Shown: piece after piece, positions 1 to 10,911 of the stretch
Numbering within the stretch: position 1 is the first letter of the stretch
Layout: each line of letters starts with the position of its first letter
Assembly (NCBI RefSeq): GCF_020509005.1
Contig: NC_063018.1
Coordinates: 2,790,001-2,854,000 of the forward strand
DNA: 64,000 nucleotides
DNA from: Fulvia fulva
Taxonomy: Eukaryota; Ascomycota; Dothideomycetes; Mycosphaerellales; Mycosphaerellaceae
Direction: 5' to 3'
Program-made: the position numbers and the translations under genes
The notes under the pieces: generated by a model
What the model was told of the DNA's origin: nothing
Seen by the model: the letters and a program-made list of their open reading frames with translations, nothing else
Databases searched by the model: none

Positions 1-888
1 AGCTTGCGCCACAGTAGCATCAATGCTCTCCTTCAGAAACAGCATGTCTGCGCCCAGATTGCTGTGTAAGCCATGCGTCAGAACCACAAGATGCACATTC
101 CTTCTCTTTTTTTGCTTGCCATCCTTCTCATGCTCCTTCCCGCTTGTGTCCTCGCTTTGCCTCTTGTGGTGTGTCGATGTGCGACTCTCGCTGTTGTTCG
201 CGTCCTCCCACGTCGGCAGTGCTGGCTTGTCCCACAATGTCTCCGTGTCTTCCACAACCAGTCTCACGGCTCGTGAGAACACGCCTTCGACCTGTACATG
301 GCCTCTTCTCCGCGCCTCCTTGCGCTCTCGGTCGCCCTGCAGGTCCTTCACTCTGCCTGGTCCACCATGTCCATGACCTGCAAGTGCTGCAAATCCAAGC
401 TCCAAACTCCGCTGATCGCGTCCAACGAGCACTTCGAAGTCCACTGAAGCAGAGTTGGAGAACAAGATCTGCGATGTGATCTCGACGATCCAAGTCACGC
501 GGCCCTTCTCTTTGCGCTCGCCCGGGTCTACCTGCGAACTTCGTCTCCTAGCGAAGTCTGCTCCAGTCTCACGGATATCCTTCGGTATCAGCAACTTTGC
601 AGACCAGCTCCCTCCCGCCTTGACCATCGGCTCGTACTCAGGCACGCCATCGTGATCGGGCTTCTCGACTTTGCGGTGTGGGTTGAAATTGGAGGAATAC
701 GCTGACACGTGCAGCGCATAAGGACCATGGATCCATGCAGCACGTAGAGCGATGGCAGTACTGTTTTTGACTCTAAGGTGCAAGTGCGTTGGCGTAGGAA
801 GGATGCGGTCGTCACTAGGAGTATATGTAATGGTGTATCGAACGACCTCGCCAATCTTGACGCTGCCCGCTTGGTGGATGAGCAGCAT
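1..888 (-). CDS. ROG1/LPL1-type putative serine esterase (DUF676 lipase), N-terminal part only
   Basis: The minus-strand frame is open from an ATG at 888 to the window edge, 296 codons with no stop, so the C-terminal part lies outside. The first ~200 residues resemble the N-terminal beta-rich module of fungal DUF676 lipases (MLLIHQAGSVKIGEVVRYT near the start, VDFEVLVGRD near residue 155). A charged, lysine-rich linker follows, then the start of the alpha/beta-hydrolase domain with the strand and oxyanion region VVLTHGLHSNLGADM around residue 270. The GxSxG nucleophile would lie beyond the edge and is not visible. Yeast relatives act on lipids, for example at lipid droplets; the substrate here is unknown. 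I chose 888 because family resemblance begins there; an upstream exon is not excluded. Family call is from recalled resemblance. Confidence 0.75.
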   Translation of the reverse strand, partial: MLLIHQAGSVKIGEVVRYTITYTPSDDRILPTPTHLHLRVKNSTAIALRAAWIHGPYALHVSAYSSNFNPHRKVEKPDHDGVPEYEPMVKAGGSWSAKLLIPKDIRETGADFARRRSSQVDPGERKEKGRVTWIVEITSQILFSNSASVDFEVLVGRDQRSLELGFAALAGHGHGGPGRVKDLQGDRERKEARRRGHVQVEGVFSRAVRLVVEDTETLWDKPALPTWEDANNSESRTSTHHKRQSEDTSGKEHEKDGKQKKRRNVHLVVLTHGLHSNLGADMLFLKESIDATVAQA

Positions 889-1996
889 AGTGTTATGAGG
901 ATCGAAGGCCTGCTCGTGTGATGGATCGCGTTGTTTCTGGTAGGCTGCTATACGAGCTCGTAACTAACGCAGCATCGGACGAGCAGTGGTGGGATGTGCT
1001 ATCGAGATGTCGCGCTCAGGTGTAGTATGACCTTCGGCTCTCTACCTGACATGTTGCTGGAGTCTCGGCATTCACGGGTGCAGGAGGATAGGAGTACGGC
1101 GGAAAGATAGGAGTGTTCTGGCTAGCAATGGTCTTCTGATCAATCCACTGCCGAAGCATTCCAGTAGCGCGTGTGCCCGTCTCAGCAGTGACGTCGGCCG
1201 ATCTGACTTTGTGCCCGTGAGAGCGACGGCCCACGTGCGGCCACACGGATCTTGTAGTCTACCACCCGTGTCGTTCGCTCCTTCATCGTTACATAACTTC
1301 CTGCACATCCGGCCTCGACAATACCATCACCTAAGGCTGGACACCACAGTCTAGATATAGGACCCTCGAGGCTGTGGACGGTGCTTCGCCGCGGCGACCA
1401 ACATCGGCGCCGCTAGACTACGAGCATCTCCGTCCCGCCTCCACCACAAATAGTTCTACATGCACGCGTGGGACACGATCAGGACGTCATCTTCCACATT
1501 CGAGGAACCTGGTCACTGGAACACCACACCCCCGTCTGTCGCACTCGCCGCCACGCTTCCTCTCGGTGACCGGCAAGCCGAGTGCTCAGCGGCATCATGT
1601 GTGAAGACGACTCCATCCAATATCCGACCATATCCACCCTCTAGTGCAAGCGACGTTGTTGAGCTTCAGCTCCCATGTCAAGAGTAATTCTTACGCGAGG
1701 CCGCTTCTGCACGCATATCGCTCCTACCGAGACGACTGCAGAATATGTCCGTCTGTTGTCTTGCTAGTGCTCCTCAAGCCCTTCTCGACTCCTCTTTATC
1801 GCTTGGCCTGCCAGGAAAACTATTGCACAGCAGCTCTTGGCACGCCGAAGCAGCCTTCACCTATGGGGCCAACGAGCCTGTCACCCAACCGATATGTGCG
1901 TCCGTGAAGTGAACATGCCTCTACTACAAGTAGTCCGTGACTGCCGCGCATACTCGAGGAACGCCTCCGGCTCCTTGTCCTCGTATTCCTCCAGCT
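889..1996. other. Intergenic region, no supportable gene
   Basis: Short open frames occur on both strands, but none has family resemblance or consistent splice structure. It is presumably the promoter of the minus-strand lipase gene plus the upstream region of the plus-strand membrane-protein gene. Confidence 0.5.
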
Positions 1997-3031
1997 ATGT
2001 CCACAACTACAGCACCAGTGCCAGCTGTGACGACAATCTTCACACCTCCTGCCTCGTGCTTGGACTCGACTTACACGCTCAGACCTCAGGGCATCGACTA
2101 TACTAGTGATCGCGATACGCAGACTCTGATCAAGGCATACAGTACAGAGTGTTATCCTTCGCAAGCTACACTGAGCGACGGTTATGTATTCGTCTCGCCT
2201 GGCTTGTGCCCTTCTGCATGGACAATAGCGTCGTAGTGGACTGATGGACCAGTCACATCGCAGACGAGATATGCCTACTGCTGTCCTTGGTAAGCATCAT
2301 CGTATCGATCTTGAACGAGCAACGAGCACTAATGAGCACTTTGCAGGGGATTGCGAGTGTCTGATGACTTTTACCACTGCGGCTCTTGGCCTTCAATGAG
2401 CTCCGTGATCCTGCTATCTGAGCGGACTGCGATTGCTACAGAAGTGTTCCCTCGACAAACGCCATATATGATTGCATGGCAGAACAGTGATCTATCAATC
2501 CTTCAGCACCATCCTACAGCGACAGGTACTTTTGATATTCCAACTGGATCAACAATCCCAGCAGCTACCACGATAACACCAACTCCCTTCGCAGACGCAG
2601 ACTCGGGTACATCAAGCAGTCCAAATCTAGCAACATCAACGAACGCCCTCGATGCGCAACGTGTAGAGCTGTCGACAGGCGCAAAGGCAGGGATCGGCGT
2701 CGGGGTCGCGGCTGGAGTGATGATACTGGTGTTGGTAGCTTTCCTGTTCTGGCGGAGGAGGAGGAAACAAAGAGCCGCCGCTGCACAGCACGCACCCATA
2801 CCACAGGAGGACTTGACTCCGGAGGTACATGGCGAGCACAGGCACATGTACCAGCTCGGTGACGAGGGGATTATACACCAAGCAGGAGCAGGCAAGAAGT
2901 CAACTGAGATCTATCAAGCGGGAGACGGCAAGAAATCAGTCCGACACGACTATTACAGTACCGGTCGCTGCGATAGCCTAAGACATATACAACCAGCAGG
3001 TATGTTGCGCAGCGATATCGAAACCTATTAA
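1997..3031 (+). pseudogene. Single-pass membrane protein gene with Cys-rich ectodomain, interrupted by an in-frame TAG
   Basis: Two exons, 1997-2289 and 2347-3031, are joined by a 57-bp intron (GTAAGC...TTGCAG, phase 2). The ectodomain is Ser/Thr/Pro-rich with conserved-looking cysteines (CYPSQ, GLCPSAW, YAYCCP), as in fungal wall-sensor-like proteins of unknown role. One membrane span follows (GIGVGVAAGVMILVLVAFLF) with an RRRRK stop-transfer and a polar cytoplasmic tail that repeats a short AGxGKKS-type motif. A TAG at 2234-2236 lies in frame, and the family-like pattern continues straight through it on both sides. Excising the stop would need an intron of about 31 bp, shorter than any other here. 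It is therefore a nonsense allele, a decaying gene or a sequencing error. Function is not recognised. Confidence 0.6.
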
Positions 3032-3105
3032 CCGAGTGTACTGCTGTACAGTAACGCTTCTGATACCGCCATAAAGCGACAGATCGCGCCCGCATCTACC
3101 TAAGT

Positions 3106-3170
3106 GACACCGATGAACAACTACCCCACCGATGAACAACCCACCGATGAACAGCCCACCAATGAACATC
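3106..3170. repeat. Short minisatellite, ~15-bp unit
   Basis: About four imperfect copies of CCCACCGATGAACAA lie in tandem downstream of the membrane-protein gene. No coding role is evident. Confidence 0.7.
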
Positions 3171-3807
3171 AAATTCTGACACCTGAGGCATCCAATCTAA
3201 TAAGGTTAGCGTCAAATTGGGTGGCCTTGCCCGCGGTCTGATGTAGGAGATAGCTGCAGCTATCCGTGCATGGCCTGACTTTCGCGAGGATCCACGACTC
3301 ATCCTCCAGCTTGACGACCTTGTGTCGTGCTACAAGAGGCAGCCTGAGAGCACAGGTCGAAAGTTTGCAAGTCGTCTGCTCAATCATAGGATACACTTGA
3401 CCGCAATGTGTCGTTGATGCAAGAGGCGGGCGGTCTTCGTCACAAAATGCAGCCACCCTCCGTGCAGAGACATGTACAGACTCTGACACGATGCCCGCAA
3501 TGTCGGTCTGGGTGCAAACGCAGCACATTTCTGTCGTCGTCCCTTTGCTCCGAGCACCTTCCTATAAACCACAGACTGGCATTGCCGAGCGTACGCTGAC
3601 ATCCAGCTTTCCTGCCAACCACCATGGACGCCGTGCGACGTCTTCTAGGCCTCCATCCTGGCGAAGCAACCGATGCCCTGATCGGGAGCTTAATGCTCAG
3701 TGTCCCCACCACTGGCAAACCGCGTGGCTGTACTTGTCGCTGCCCTGATTGTGGAAGGCTGTATTCGGGTTTGTCGTTACAAAGCCGCTCGGTCAGACAC
3801 GATGTGA

Positions 3808-4350
3808 GAGCTGACGTCTTGGTATGCAGAGCACGATGATGCATCATACAGCCTGGACCTTAGATATGATCGAACATATGGGTCGCAGCTACGTACAGAG
3901 CGAGGTGACACGCGAGACTATCTTAAGGCGTCGTACGGGTCCCTGCTGGAGCCTGCGATGCCGAAAGGATCTGTTGCGAAGGGCAGATCGCAAAAGGGGC
4001 AGAGGTTTAGGGCGCAGAGTCTGAAGGACAACATCCTGCTGAAGGAGGAAGAGGTCCGAGAGCAGGCAACTCAATCGCCAGGAGTTCCGGCTGCTGTGCA
4101 GCGTCCGGAGGCACCGGCCAACCACGATGACCTCGAGAAGCCGACGAAGTCACACAACATCAAACATGTCACCGAGACCAAAGTACCGCAGCACTCCACC
4201 ACTACCTTCTTCTGCGGCCCTCCAAACAACACCGCCAAGAACGGACCCAAAACTCCCTCACAACAACATCGGAGAACCAATTCCAAACTCAAGACCCGCC
4301 CGTCAGCACCAGCTCCTCAACCTATCGCGCCATCTCCATCTCCCAGCAGC

Positions 4351-4429
<79 letters not shown>

Positions 4430-4863
4430 CCACCACCTCCCCACCCACAGTCACAGTCCCCTTATCCTCCCCAACCCACCGCGCCCTCTTCCTCCGCATG
4501 TTCGGCCTCCACTTCACCGCCCGCACCCTCACCCCCTTTACGGACTTCGTCGCAGCTATGATCGATGCCGGCTTCACAGCGCAGCATAGTGCCGGCGGGA
4601 GTGCTGTGACATTCAAGGTAAGACTTTCAAAATTCTTGAGATTAGGCTGCATGTCCGCTTTGTGGAGTCGGGTGGGGAATGTTGACTGATTATGGGTGAC
4701 AACTTGACAGGACTGTGAGCATCGCTATGGTGGAGGGAGTATCCATTTCCATTGACCGCATTCGGATCCGAGGGTGGAGTATCCGAAGTTGAGGACGTGG
4801 GGGAAGAGGTTGGGGATGAAGTTTAGGTGGGAGGAGAGGAGTTTTGTAGTTGGGGAGAAGTGA
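3808..4863 (+). pseudogene. Fungal protein with poly-Asn tract and a conserved C-terminal FHxPHP domain; in-frame TGA
   Basis: The open frame runs from 3808 to 4617, then a phase-0 intron 4618-4710 (GTAAGA...TTGACAG), then 4711-4863. The N-terminal half is basic and low-complexity and includes a run of 26 asparagines. The C-terminal ~90 residues match, from memory, a fungal domain of unknown function that combines a DFxxAMxxxGF segment, an aromatic strand and an IxFHxPHP motif followed by GKRL. In exon 2 the codon after SIHFH is TGA (4753-4755), where the family normally has a residue before PH; reading continues in frame for 36 codons to TGA at 4861. A CGA-to-TGA change would explain it. The N-terminus is unresolved: a well-placed ATG at 3624 is in another frame and would need an intron I could not place. 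Confidence 0.5.
4351..4428 (+). repeat. (AAC)26 trinucleotide microsatellite encoding poly-Asn
   Basis: Twenty-six uninterrupted AAC triplets are flanked by CAGCAGC and ACCACCACC. They lie in frame in the gene at 3808-4863 and encode 26 consecutive asparagines. Length polymorphism between strains is likely. Confidence 0.95.
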
Positions 4864-5151
4864 GGTGAGGTGAGTGAGTGGGGTTGTGAGAAAGCGATTA
4901 GGGTGGAGTGGTGGAGTGGTGGTGAGGCGAATGAGTGCAGGCTGTGGGTGATATGATGGAGAAGTCGGAGTATGGCGGTATTCGACTCTACTACTGCTGG
5001 TGTTGAAGATGAGATTCGCTCTCTATGCTATGTATTGTACACACCCTATGCTGAGAATCTCTAACTGAGTCTATCAATTTACTCCTCCGCTATGCGAGTA
5101 TTGGTTCACGCAAATAGGATAACCTGTCCAAGCGCTTTGAAACTCAGCACT

Positions 5152-8100
5152 CTACGGTCCATGCGCAAGAGGTTGGCTCTGTCGCTTCTTCCAGTGCGAA
5201 GGGATCTGCTGCTGCGCCTGTCGCGGCTGTCCCTCGGGCGCAGATGCCAAGAGGCGCGCGACACCTCTCGCAAAATGCTCGACGACAGCATCGTCAGCCA
5301 TCGACTTGCCATTCCCAAGTTCAGACAGACTCTTGAAGGCACCATTCAACATGCGGTCCAACGCTTTGCGGTACTCTAGAATGAGTCTGATGGCGTAGTC
5401 TTTGCGACTAGCGTGGATGTCGAAGCGCAACCAGTCGTCCATCACTAGCTTCCTCCAGTCATCCGTCTCTAGCCTGCCACCAAAGAGCAGCACCATGAAT
5501 GGCGTGACACGCGAGGTGTCGCGCATGAACAGTGCATCTCCGCTGGCACTCTTCGCAAGAGTTGTATACATGTATAAAAAGTCCTCCTCTGCTGGCCAAG
5601 CCTTCTTGTAGTTGTGGGAGCTAGGGTGGATGCGGACGTTGTTCTCGGCAGGAGTGCGGAACAGTGTGCTTTTGTTGCCCGGCTTCTTGATGCCTAGGTT
5701 CGGGTGAGATCCAGCAACGAGCAGAGCCTTCACCAGGGCCCAGTTTGTCGAGTTTTCGTTGAGTCGGGCGTCGCCGTAGCGCATTGATGAATCTCTTTCA
5801 GTGCGGGCATCTGGTATCAAACCGTGCTCCACGAGTATCTGCTCGATCTGCTGAGCGACCTGCGTGATGTTCTTGAAAGCCCCCATGTGGATGGAATTCT
5901 TCACGGCATGATAGGATGCGGAATACTCACCAATTCGAGCACGAACCGACCTGAGGTCCGCAAATGCTTTGTAGAATGCAAGATGATCAGATTCTTCCGT
6001 CGCGAATTGCTTCTGGGCGGCTTTCGCCACGTCACGACCCGAAACAGGGTTGATGAATAAAGGTCTCTCGGATCCCATGGCACCAAGGACGAGCATTGGA
6101 TCCAAGCATCGAAACACGATTCCAAGAAGGACCATTTTGCCAAGTGACGGGTGCACTGGGAGCGTAGCGAGCACTCTGCCAAGTGCTGTAAGTTCCTGCT
6201 CGGAGGTGAACGCTTCTATCGCTCGGAGATTCTCGACGGCAATGTTCACCGCTTTATCAGAAGGGGGTTCAATCGCCTGACTGAGGAAAGTGGCCACTGG
6301 CTCCTCAAATCCCTGTGCTTTGATCGATAGGCAGGTCTCTTGCAGATCACTACGAAGAATCTCTGGAAGCCCGGAAGGCGTCATCTTCTGTCTGCGTTCT
6401 TTGGAGTACAATGCGTAATAAAAGCCTTCTTGTACACGGCCAGCACGGCCAGCTCGTTGTCGTACATTCGAGTTAGAGGCCCACGTGCATTGAAGCTTCG
6501 TGATCCGCGTTAATTGATCATAACGTTTCTCCCGTAGCTTACCAGTGTCGACCACGTATTTGACATCAGGCACTGTCACCGAAGTTTCCGCGATATTGGT
6601 CGACAGTATGATCTTCCGACATCCCGACTGCGGCGGATCAAGGACCTCTCTTTGCTCAGCTGCTGGAACCGCTGAATGGAGCAAGCAAATCTTGAACTTC
6701 TCAGTGTCGCTGAAGTCCACGCCGAAAGGTCTGTGTGACGTCAAAATGTCCTGAACGCCGGTGATTTCTTGCAGACCTGGCAAGAACACCAGTATGGCTC
6801 CGTCAGAAGTGGTTTTGGTGATGTGGGCGATAGTGGCGGCGACAAGAGGCAGTGGCACCAAAGCCTCCTCCTGTTCACGTACCACAGTGCTGCCCTCGTC
6901 GCTGAGGGCCTGCACGTGTCTGCCCTTCCAGTCGATGCCTCGAGAGCCGTCTGTGGAGCCATTGACAGAAGCGGAGAAGCTACGCTCGCTCGCAACGTAG
7001 TCCGATGAGACTGCCTTATCCAGACTAATCAGCTGCTCTAGCTCGCGCGCGTCGTGTCGACTCAGGTTGTGAAGGATTTCGTCAAGGTATGTTTCCTCCA
7101 CTGGAAAAGTCCTGCCAGGCACGCTCAAGACTGGGCATTCGATATCGTCCTCCGCTAGATATCTCGTGAAAAGCTCGGGGTCTAGCGTAGCCGACATCAG
7201 GACTACCTGTGGCACAGTTTTGCCCGCTGCAAGTCTGGCTTTCACTGCTTTCTTCAGGATGATAAGCAAGAAGTCGATGAACATGTCTCTCTCATGGACC
7301 TCATCAATAATGAGATGCGACGTGCTGTCCATGACTGCATCTGCGTCGAACTTCAGCTGTTGCAGTAAGATGCCGGTCGTGCAGTAAGTTATGCTCCCAC
7401 CCGGGCTTGGGAGCCTTGCCTCGCCGCGCACATGATAGCCAACTTTGCTTCCAAGATGCTCGCCAAGCTCTGCAGACACGCGACGTGCGACGGACGAAGC
7501 GGCCAGACGTCTTGGCTGCGTACACACGATGTTACAAAGGCCTCCTCGTTGCTTTCTTATAGCATTCTCCAAGATAATTTGGGGCACTTGTGTCGTTTTG
7601 CCGCTTCCTGTGGCACCAATGATGATGCTGTAAACACCTCCAGATAACAAGTCCAAAACTTGGGCGCTATGTTGGCTCATAGGGAGGTCGGCTTTGGTTT
7701 GTCTGATCGCTTCAACGTCGGGGTCGCTCTCGTAATGTTCATGTGCTTTGAGCAGGCTCTGACTGATGACTTCATGCTCGCTATCGTTTGGGACGGGGCG
7801 CCGATTTGCTCTGCTGGACCGACGGTCATCCTCGGCATGTAGACTCGAGCGCTCATCTGGGAGGCCTATACGTCTCGCCTCTACGAGTGATTCCCGGATG
7901 TCGCTCAGAGTCATGTAGTCCAAGGTTGCGGTGACAGGTCGGACATCGCGAAGAATCTTACCTTTACCTTCCCGCATTGCGTGAGCAAACTCCGAAAGCA
8001 TATCAGGCTGCTCCTTCACAAGCTCAACAGCTGCTACTAGGTACGCAAGATTTTCGGCGGCCTTCTTGGTTGCCATCACCACAGGCCTACCGAACGGACG

Positions 8101-10521
8101 GTCACCAACCATGATGCGTGCTTGATTACGTGTTGCGCCAGCCACGTGTATGTCCTCGTGCTCGACCGCAATGCTGACACCCTTTCCGGATCTGCGGTAC
8201 AGGTCGAAGAACTGGGTGGCGGTCTCCGAGGTCAGCAACCCACGATGAGGACCAGGCTGCCGCTTCGTCGCCTCCTGTGCCGCTTCGGATTGTTCTGCTT
8301 TCTGTTTGAACTTGATACAGGCAGCGGTCTCCGCTGAGCGGAGGTCTCTACCTAGAGCTGAAGCCTGTATTCTGAGCTCTGAAAGGTCAATGGACACTCT
8401 GACGGCGTTGGTGCCTTTGTGCTTTTTGCGATTCTGACGGCCAAGGCGCATTGCTTGGAACTCGAACAGTGGTGTCGCTCCGATGCTCGCGGCGAAGTTG
8501 TAGATGTCGACTTTGGCATCCTTCTCTTTCGTAAGTGTCTCTTTCTTCACCTCGATCATCTCCATGTCTTCCTCATCCGAAATCGTGTCAGTCGTGGTCG
8601 TTGAATGCTTGTCATGCCTTACAGAAGGAGCTTTGCTGACCACAGCGCTGTGATCTGTGTCTGAGAGCGGTGCCTCTTGGTCTTCTACAGGGAAGAGAGG
8701 CCGAAGAGCACCAGAAGTGTGAAGCTTCGACAGCATCTCAACCCATGCTCCTCTTTTGGCTATCTTCGTGCTGATGGCTGACACGTTCGTCTCGGCTGAG
8801 AAATGCGGCAACTCGACTTGTAGTGTCACCCGTGTGAGGCCCTTGCCGTGCATGAGATCGCCTTTGACAGGAGTGTTGTGATACTGCATCTCCAGATGCA
8901 TATCGATCTTTTGACAGACCTCATGAATAGTAGACACTATACCATCTGGACGGAATAGGCTCTTTGGTGCCTCGGGATACTGTTTTCTGGTAGGCAGGAT
9001 TCTGTCTGCCGTGGCCAGCGCCCCGAGGTCTTTGGTGGCATAGAGCTCGATTGCAAGACGGTCCTCCAGACGTCGACAGAATCCCGATGTATGCAGCTGA
9101 GAGAACATGCTAAGCCATGCAGCTGTTTTCGCACGCTTGCCAGCTTTGCCATGGCTGTCGTACCCAGTGACGCCGAACGAGACATACTTTTCTCGGTGCG
9201 ATATCGCAAGTCTTAGCACGCAAGTCATCAGCCTCGTTTCTCCTTCATATCTTTCTCCCAGCTCATAGTCGATGGAGTATCGTTCAGTTTGGCATAGAAA
9301 TTTGCATCCGTTTGAGGCGTCAGTCGGATCATCTGGCTTCAGTGGCGAGAAAAGCCCGAACACTTCGCTCAAAATGGGATAATCCTTTCGTACCGGTAGA
9401 GGCATGTGCTGGGCAATATACTGTGAAGTATACCGCACATCAATCGGTATCTTCGTCTTGCTTGTAGCGCCAAGAACTTGCGCCTCGTTCTTCGGCGCTT
9501 CGTCGCGAGGTGACTCCTTTGTGACGGTCTTCGAGTTGACGACCGAGTCTCCCAGCCTAGCTGCCTCCGCGGGGAAGAGATGTCGCAGATCGTCTTGGGA
9601 ATGGAGACGAGCTACGATGAGCGCCCAAGCTGCCTGTTTCGCAGTCTTCTTGCTTGATCCGAGAGCGATGGCGTCGCATTCGAGTACGTCAGGCACATCA
9701 ACCTTGACTGCACAGGCCCATGACCCGACCGCCATGTGCTGCGCCACTTCGGTGGGTAGATCTTGAGAAGACTTGTACTGGACACTAGGCTTGAGATGAG
9801 GCGGGATAGTGCGCTTCAGGCGTGTCTGGATGGCTCCCACAACGGCCTGCTCCAGTCTATGGGGTTTGAACAACATCCGAGTCGCATTGGGGTATTGCTT
9901 GCTGCTGGGTAAGGGTACATGCTCGCGGATGTACTCCAGATCCATGCGCCGTACTGGTTCCGACTCGGAGGAAGATTGAATCAGTAGCGCGTTCCAGTCA
10001 GGCTCGACATGAAGATTGACAGTGGTGGTGTTTCTGGCAGGTTGTGATGTCCCGGGCTCACTTGGCGTCTTCGCGCCCTCCGTAGCGGCAGGTGAAGAAG
10101 GAGAGACAACGGGCGTGCCGGCTATGGCTGCCTTTACTGCCGGCAGCAAACCATGCCGCGATAACGCTGCCCTTAGACGTTTGCGAGGGGCACGTCTCCG
10201 AACCGAGCTCCCTGAGGTACGTTTGGCCAGTGCATCCAGTATTGTAGACTTCTCGGCATCCGTGGCTTGTGTATGTTGATCGATGGCATTGCGAATAGAG
10301 GCAGCTAGGTCAAATAGATACGGAAGGTCCTCGTCTTGGGCAGGCGTTGGTCTATCGTTGTTGCCATTCCAGATGTCATCTTGCTGGCTTACATGGACGG
10401 TCGCGTATGATCGCCGTAGCCTCGGAGCGGTGCTGCATGGTAGCCTGACGATGCTCCGAGAAGATACAGCAGCACATCCGGGCCAAACTTGCAGTCGAAG
10501 GCCGGCTGGCAACAAGAACAT
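5152..10521 (-). CDS. Large DEAH-box RNA helicase with dsRNA-binding-like repeats, probably mitochondrial (DHX30-like)
   Basis: An uninterrupted frame of 1,789 residues. The N-terminus is rich in Arg, Ser and hydrophobic residues with almost no acids over ~40 residues, as in a mitochondrial presequence. Similar modules starting with a PLPxxxxYP-like segment recur near residues 194, 370 and 510, each ending in an alanine-rich helix like a dsRNA-binding fold. A further dsRBD-like module lies at about 765-830. The DEAH core follows: motif I GATGSGKTTQ near 970, motif II DEVH near 1073, motif III SAT near 1110, STNIAETSVT, and motif VI QRAGRAGR near 1358, then HA2 and OB-fold regions. Motif II reads DEVH rather than DEAH. 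DHX30-type helicases work in mitochondrial RNA granules and ribosome assembly; that role is inferred. It shares a 390-bp divergent promoter with the Ap4A phosphorylase gene. Confidence 0.9.
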   Translation of the reverse strand: MFLLPAGLRLQVWPGCAAVSSRSIVRLPCSTAPRLRRSYATVHVSQQDDIWNGNNDRPTPAQDEDLPYLFDLAASIRNAIDQHTQATDAEKSTILDALAKRTSGSSVRRRAPRKRLRAALSRHGLLPAVKAAIAGTPVVSPSSPAATEGAKTPSEPGTSQPARNTTTVNLHVEPDWNALLIQSSSESEPVRRMDLEYIREHVPLPSSKQYPNATRMLFKPHRLEQAVVGAIQTRLKRTIPPHLKPSVQYKSSQDLPTEVAQHMAVGSWACAVKVDVPDVLECDAIALGSSKKTAKQAAWALIVARLHSQDDLRHLFPAEAARLGDSVVNSKTVTKESPRDEAPKNEAQVLGATSKTKIPIDVRYTSQYIAQHMPLPVRKDYPILSEVFGLFSPLKPDDPTDASNGCKFLCQTERYSIDYELGERYEGETRLMTCVLRLAISHREKYVSFGVTGYDSHGKAGKRAKTAAWLSMFSQLHTSGFCRRLEDRLAIELYATKDLGALATADRILPTRKQYPEAPKSLFRPDGIVSTIHEVCQKIDMHLEMQYHNTPVKGDLMHGKGLTRVTLQVELPHFSAETNVSAISTKIAKRGAWVEMLSKLHTSGALRPLFPVEDQEAPLSDTDHSAVVSKAPSVRHDKHSTTTTDTISDEEDMEMIEVKKETLTKEKDAKVDIYNFAASIGATPLFEFQAMRLGRQNRKKHKGTNAVRVSIDLSELRIQASALGRDLRSAETAACIKFKQKAEQSEAAQEATKRQPGPHRGLLTSETATQFFDLYRRSGKGVSIAVEHEDIHVAGATRNQARIMVGDRPFGRPVVMATKKAAENLAYLVAAVELVKEQPDMLSEFAHAMREGKGKILRDVRPVTATLDYMTLSDIRESLVEARRIGLPDERSSLHAEDDRRSSRANRRPVPNDSEHEVISQSLLKAHEHYESDPDVEAIRQTKADLPMSQHSAQVLDLLSGGVYSIIIGATGSGKTTQVPQIILENAIRKQRGGLCNIVCTQPRRLAASSVARRVSAELGEHLGSKVGYHVRGEARLPSPGGSITYCTTGILLQQLKFDADAVMDSTSHLIIDEVHERDMFIDFLLIILKKAVKARLAAGKTVPQVVLMSATLDPELFTRYLAEDDIECPVLSVPGRTFPVEETYLDEILHNLSRHDARELEQLISLDKAVSSDYVASERSFSASVNGSTDGSRGIDWKGRHVQALSDEGSTVVREQEEALVPLPLVAATIAHITKTTSDGAILVFLPGLQEITGVQDILTSHRPFGVDFSDTEKFKICLLHSAVPAAEQREVLDPPQSGCRKIILSTNIAETSVTVPDVKYVVDTGKLREKRYDQLTRITKLQCTWASNSNVRQRAGRAGRVQEGFYYALYSKERRQKMTPSGLPEILRSDLQETCLSIKAQGFEEPVATFLSQAIEPPSDKAVNIAVENLRAIEAFTSEQELTALGRVLATLPVHPSLGKMVLLGIVFRCLDPMLVLGAMGSERPLFINPVSGRDVAKAAQKQFATEESDHLAFYKAFADLRSVRARIGEYSASYHAVKNSIHMGAFKNITQVAQQIEQILVEHGLIPDARTERDSSMRYGDARLNENSTNWALVKALLVAGSHPNLGIKKPGNKSTLFRTPAENNVRIHPSSHNYKKAWPAEEDFLYMYTTLAKSASGDALFMRDTSRVTPFMVLLFGGRLETDDWRKLVMDDWLRFDIHASRKDYAIRLILEYRKALDRMLNGAFKSLSELGNGKSMADDAVVEHFARGVARLLASAPEGQPRQAQQQIPSHWKKRQSQPLAHGP

Positions 10522-10911
10522 TGAGGAAAAAAGGTATATGGATCACCTCATGCTTCCCGCCACCTGATCGAGACGCGTGCAGTGCAGAGAGGACTTGAAG
10601 GGCAGATTCGAGTCTCTTCGAGTACACTCTACACCGCTCCAATGGCCTCAAGATGTGTGCTGATGGAGAAGGGTGTTGCAGACTTGTATGTAGCTGTACA
10701 GTACGCCGAAACGCGTTGCAAGGAGAAAAGTCAAGCTCAGCCACCGCGGCTTTGATAGACTAGCCTGGACTTGTTCCCATTGGACAGCTAAGCGAGCTTG
10801 AAGCCAGGGTTCTGACTGGCTGAGAGTACATAGACCAACGCGTCGACAGCATACATGGAGTACCTACACCTACACGTATCGTACAGACAACGACCCTCGG
10901 ACACAGCGAAC
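10522..10911. promoter_or_regulatory. Divergent intergenic promoter region, helicase / Ap4A phosphorylase
   Basis: These 390 bp separate the start codons of two divergent genes and must hold both 5' leaders and promoters. I see no clear TATA box or named motif. Confidence 0.6.

Noticed and set aside
3624..3839. 71-codon frame with a strong start context upstream of the poly-Asn gene
   Set aside because: I could not join it in frame to the downstream exon with any plausible intron; left as an unresolved possible first exon.
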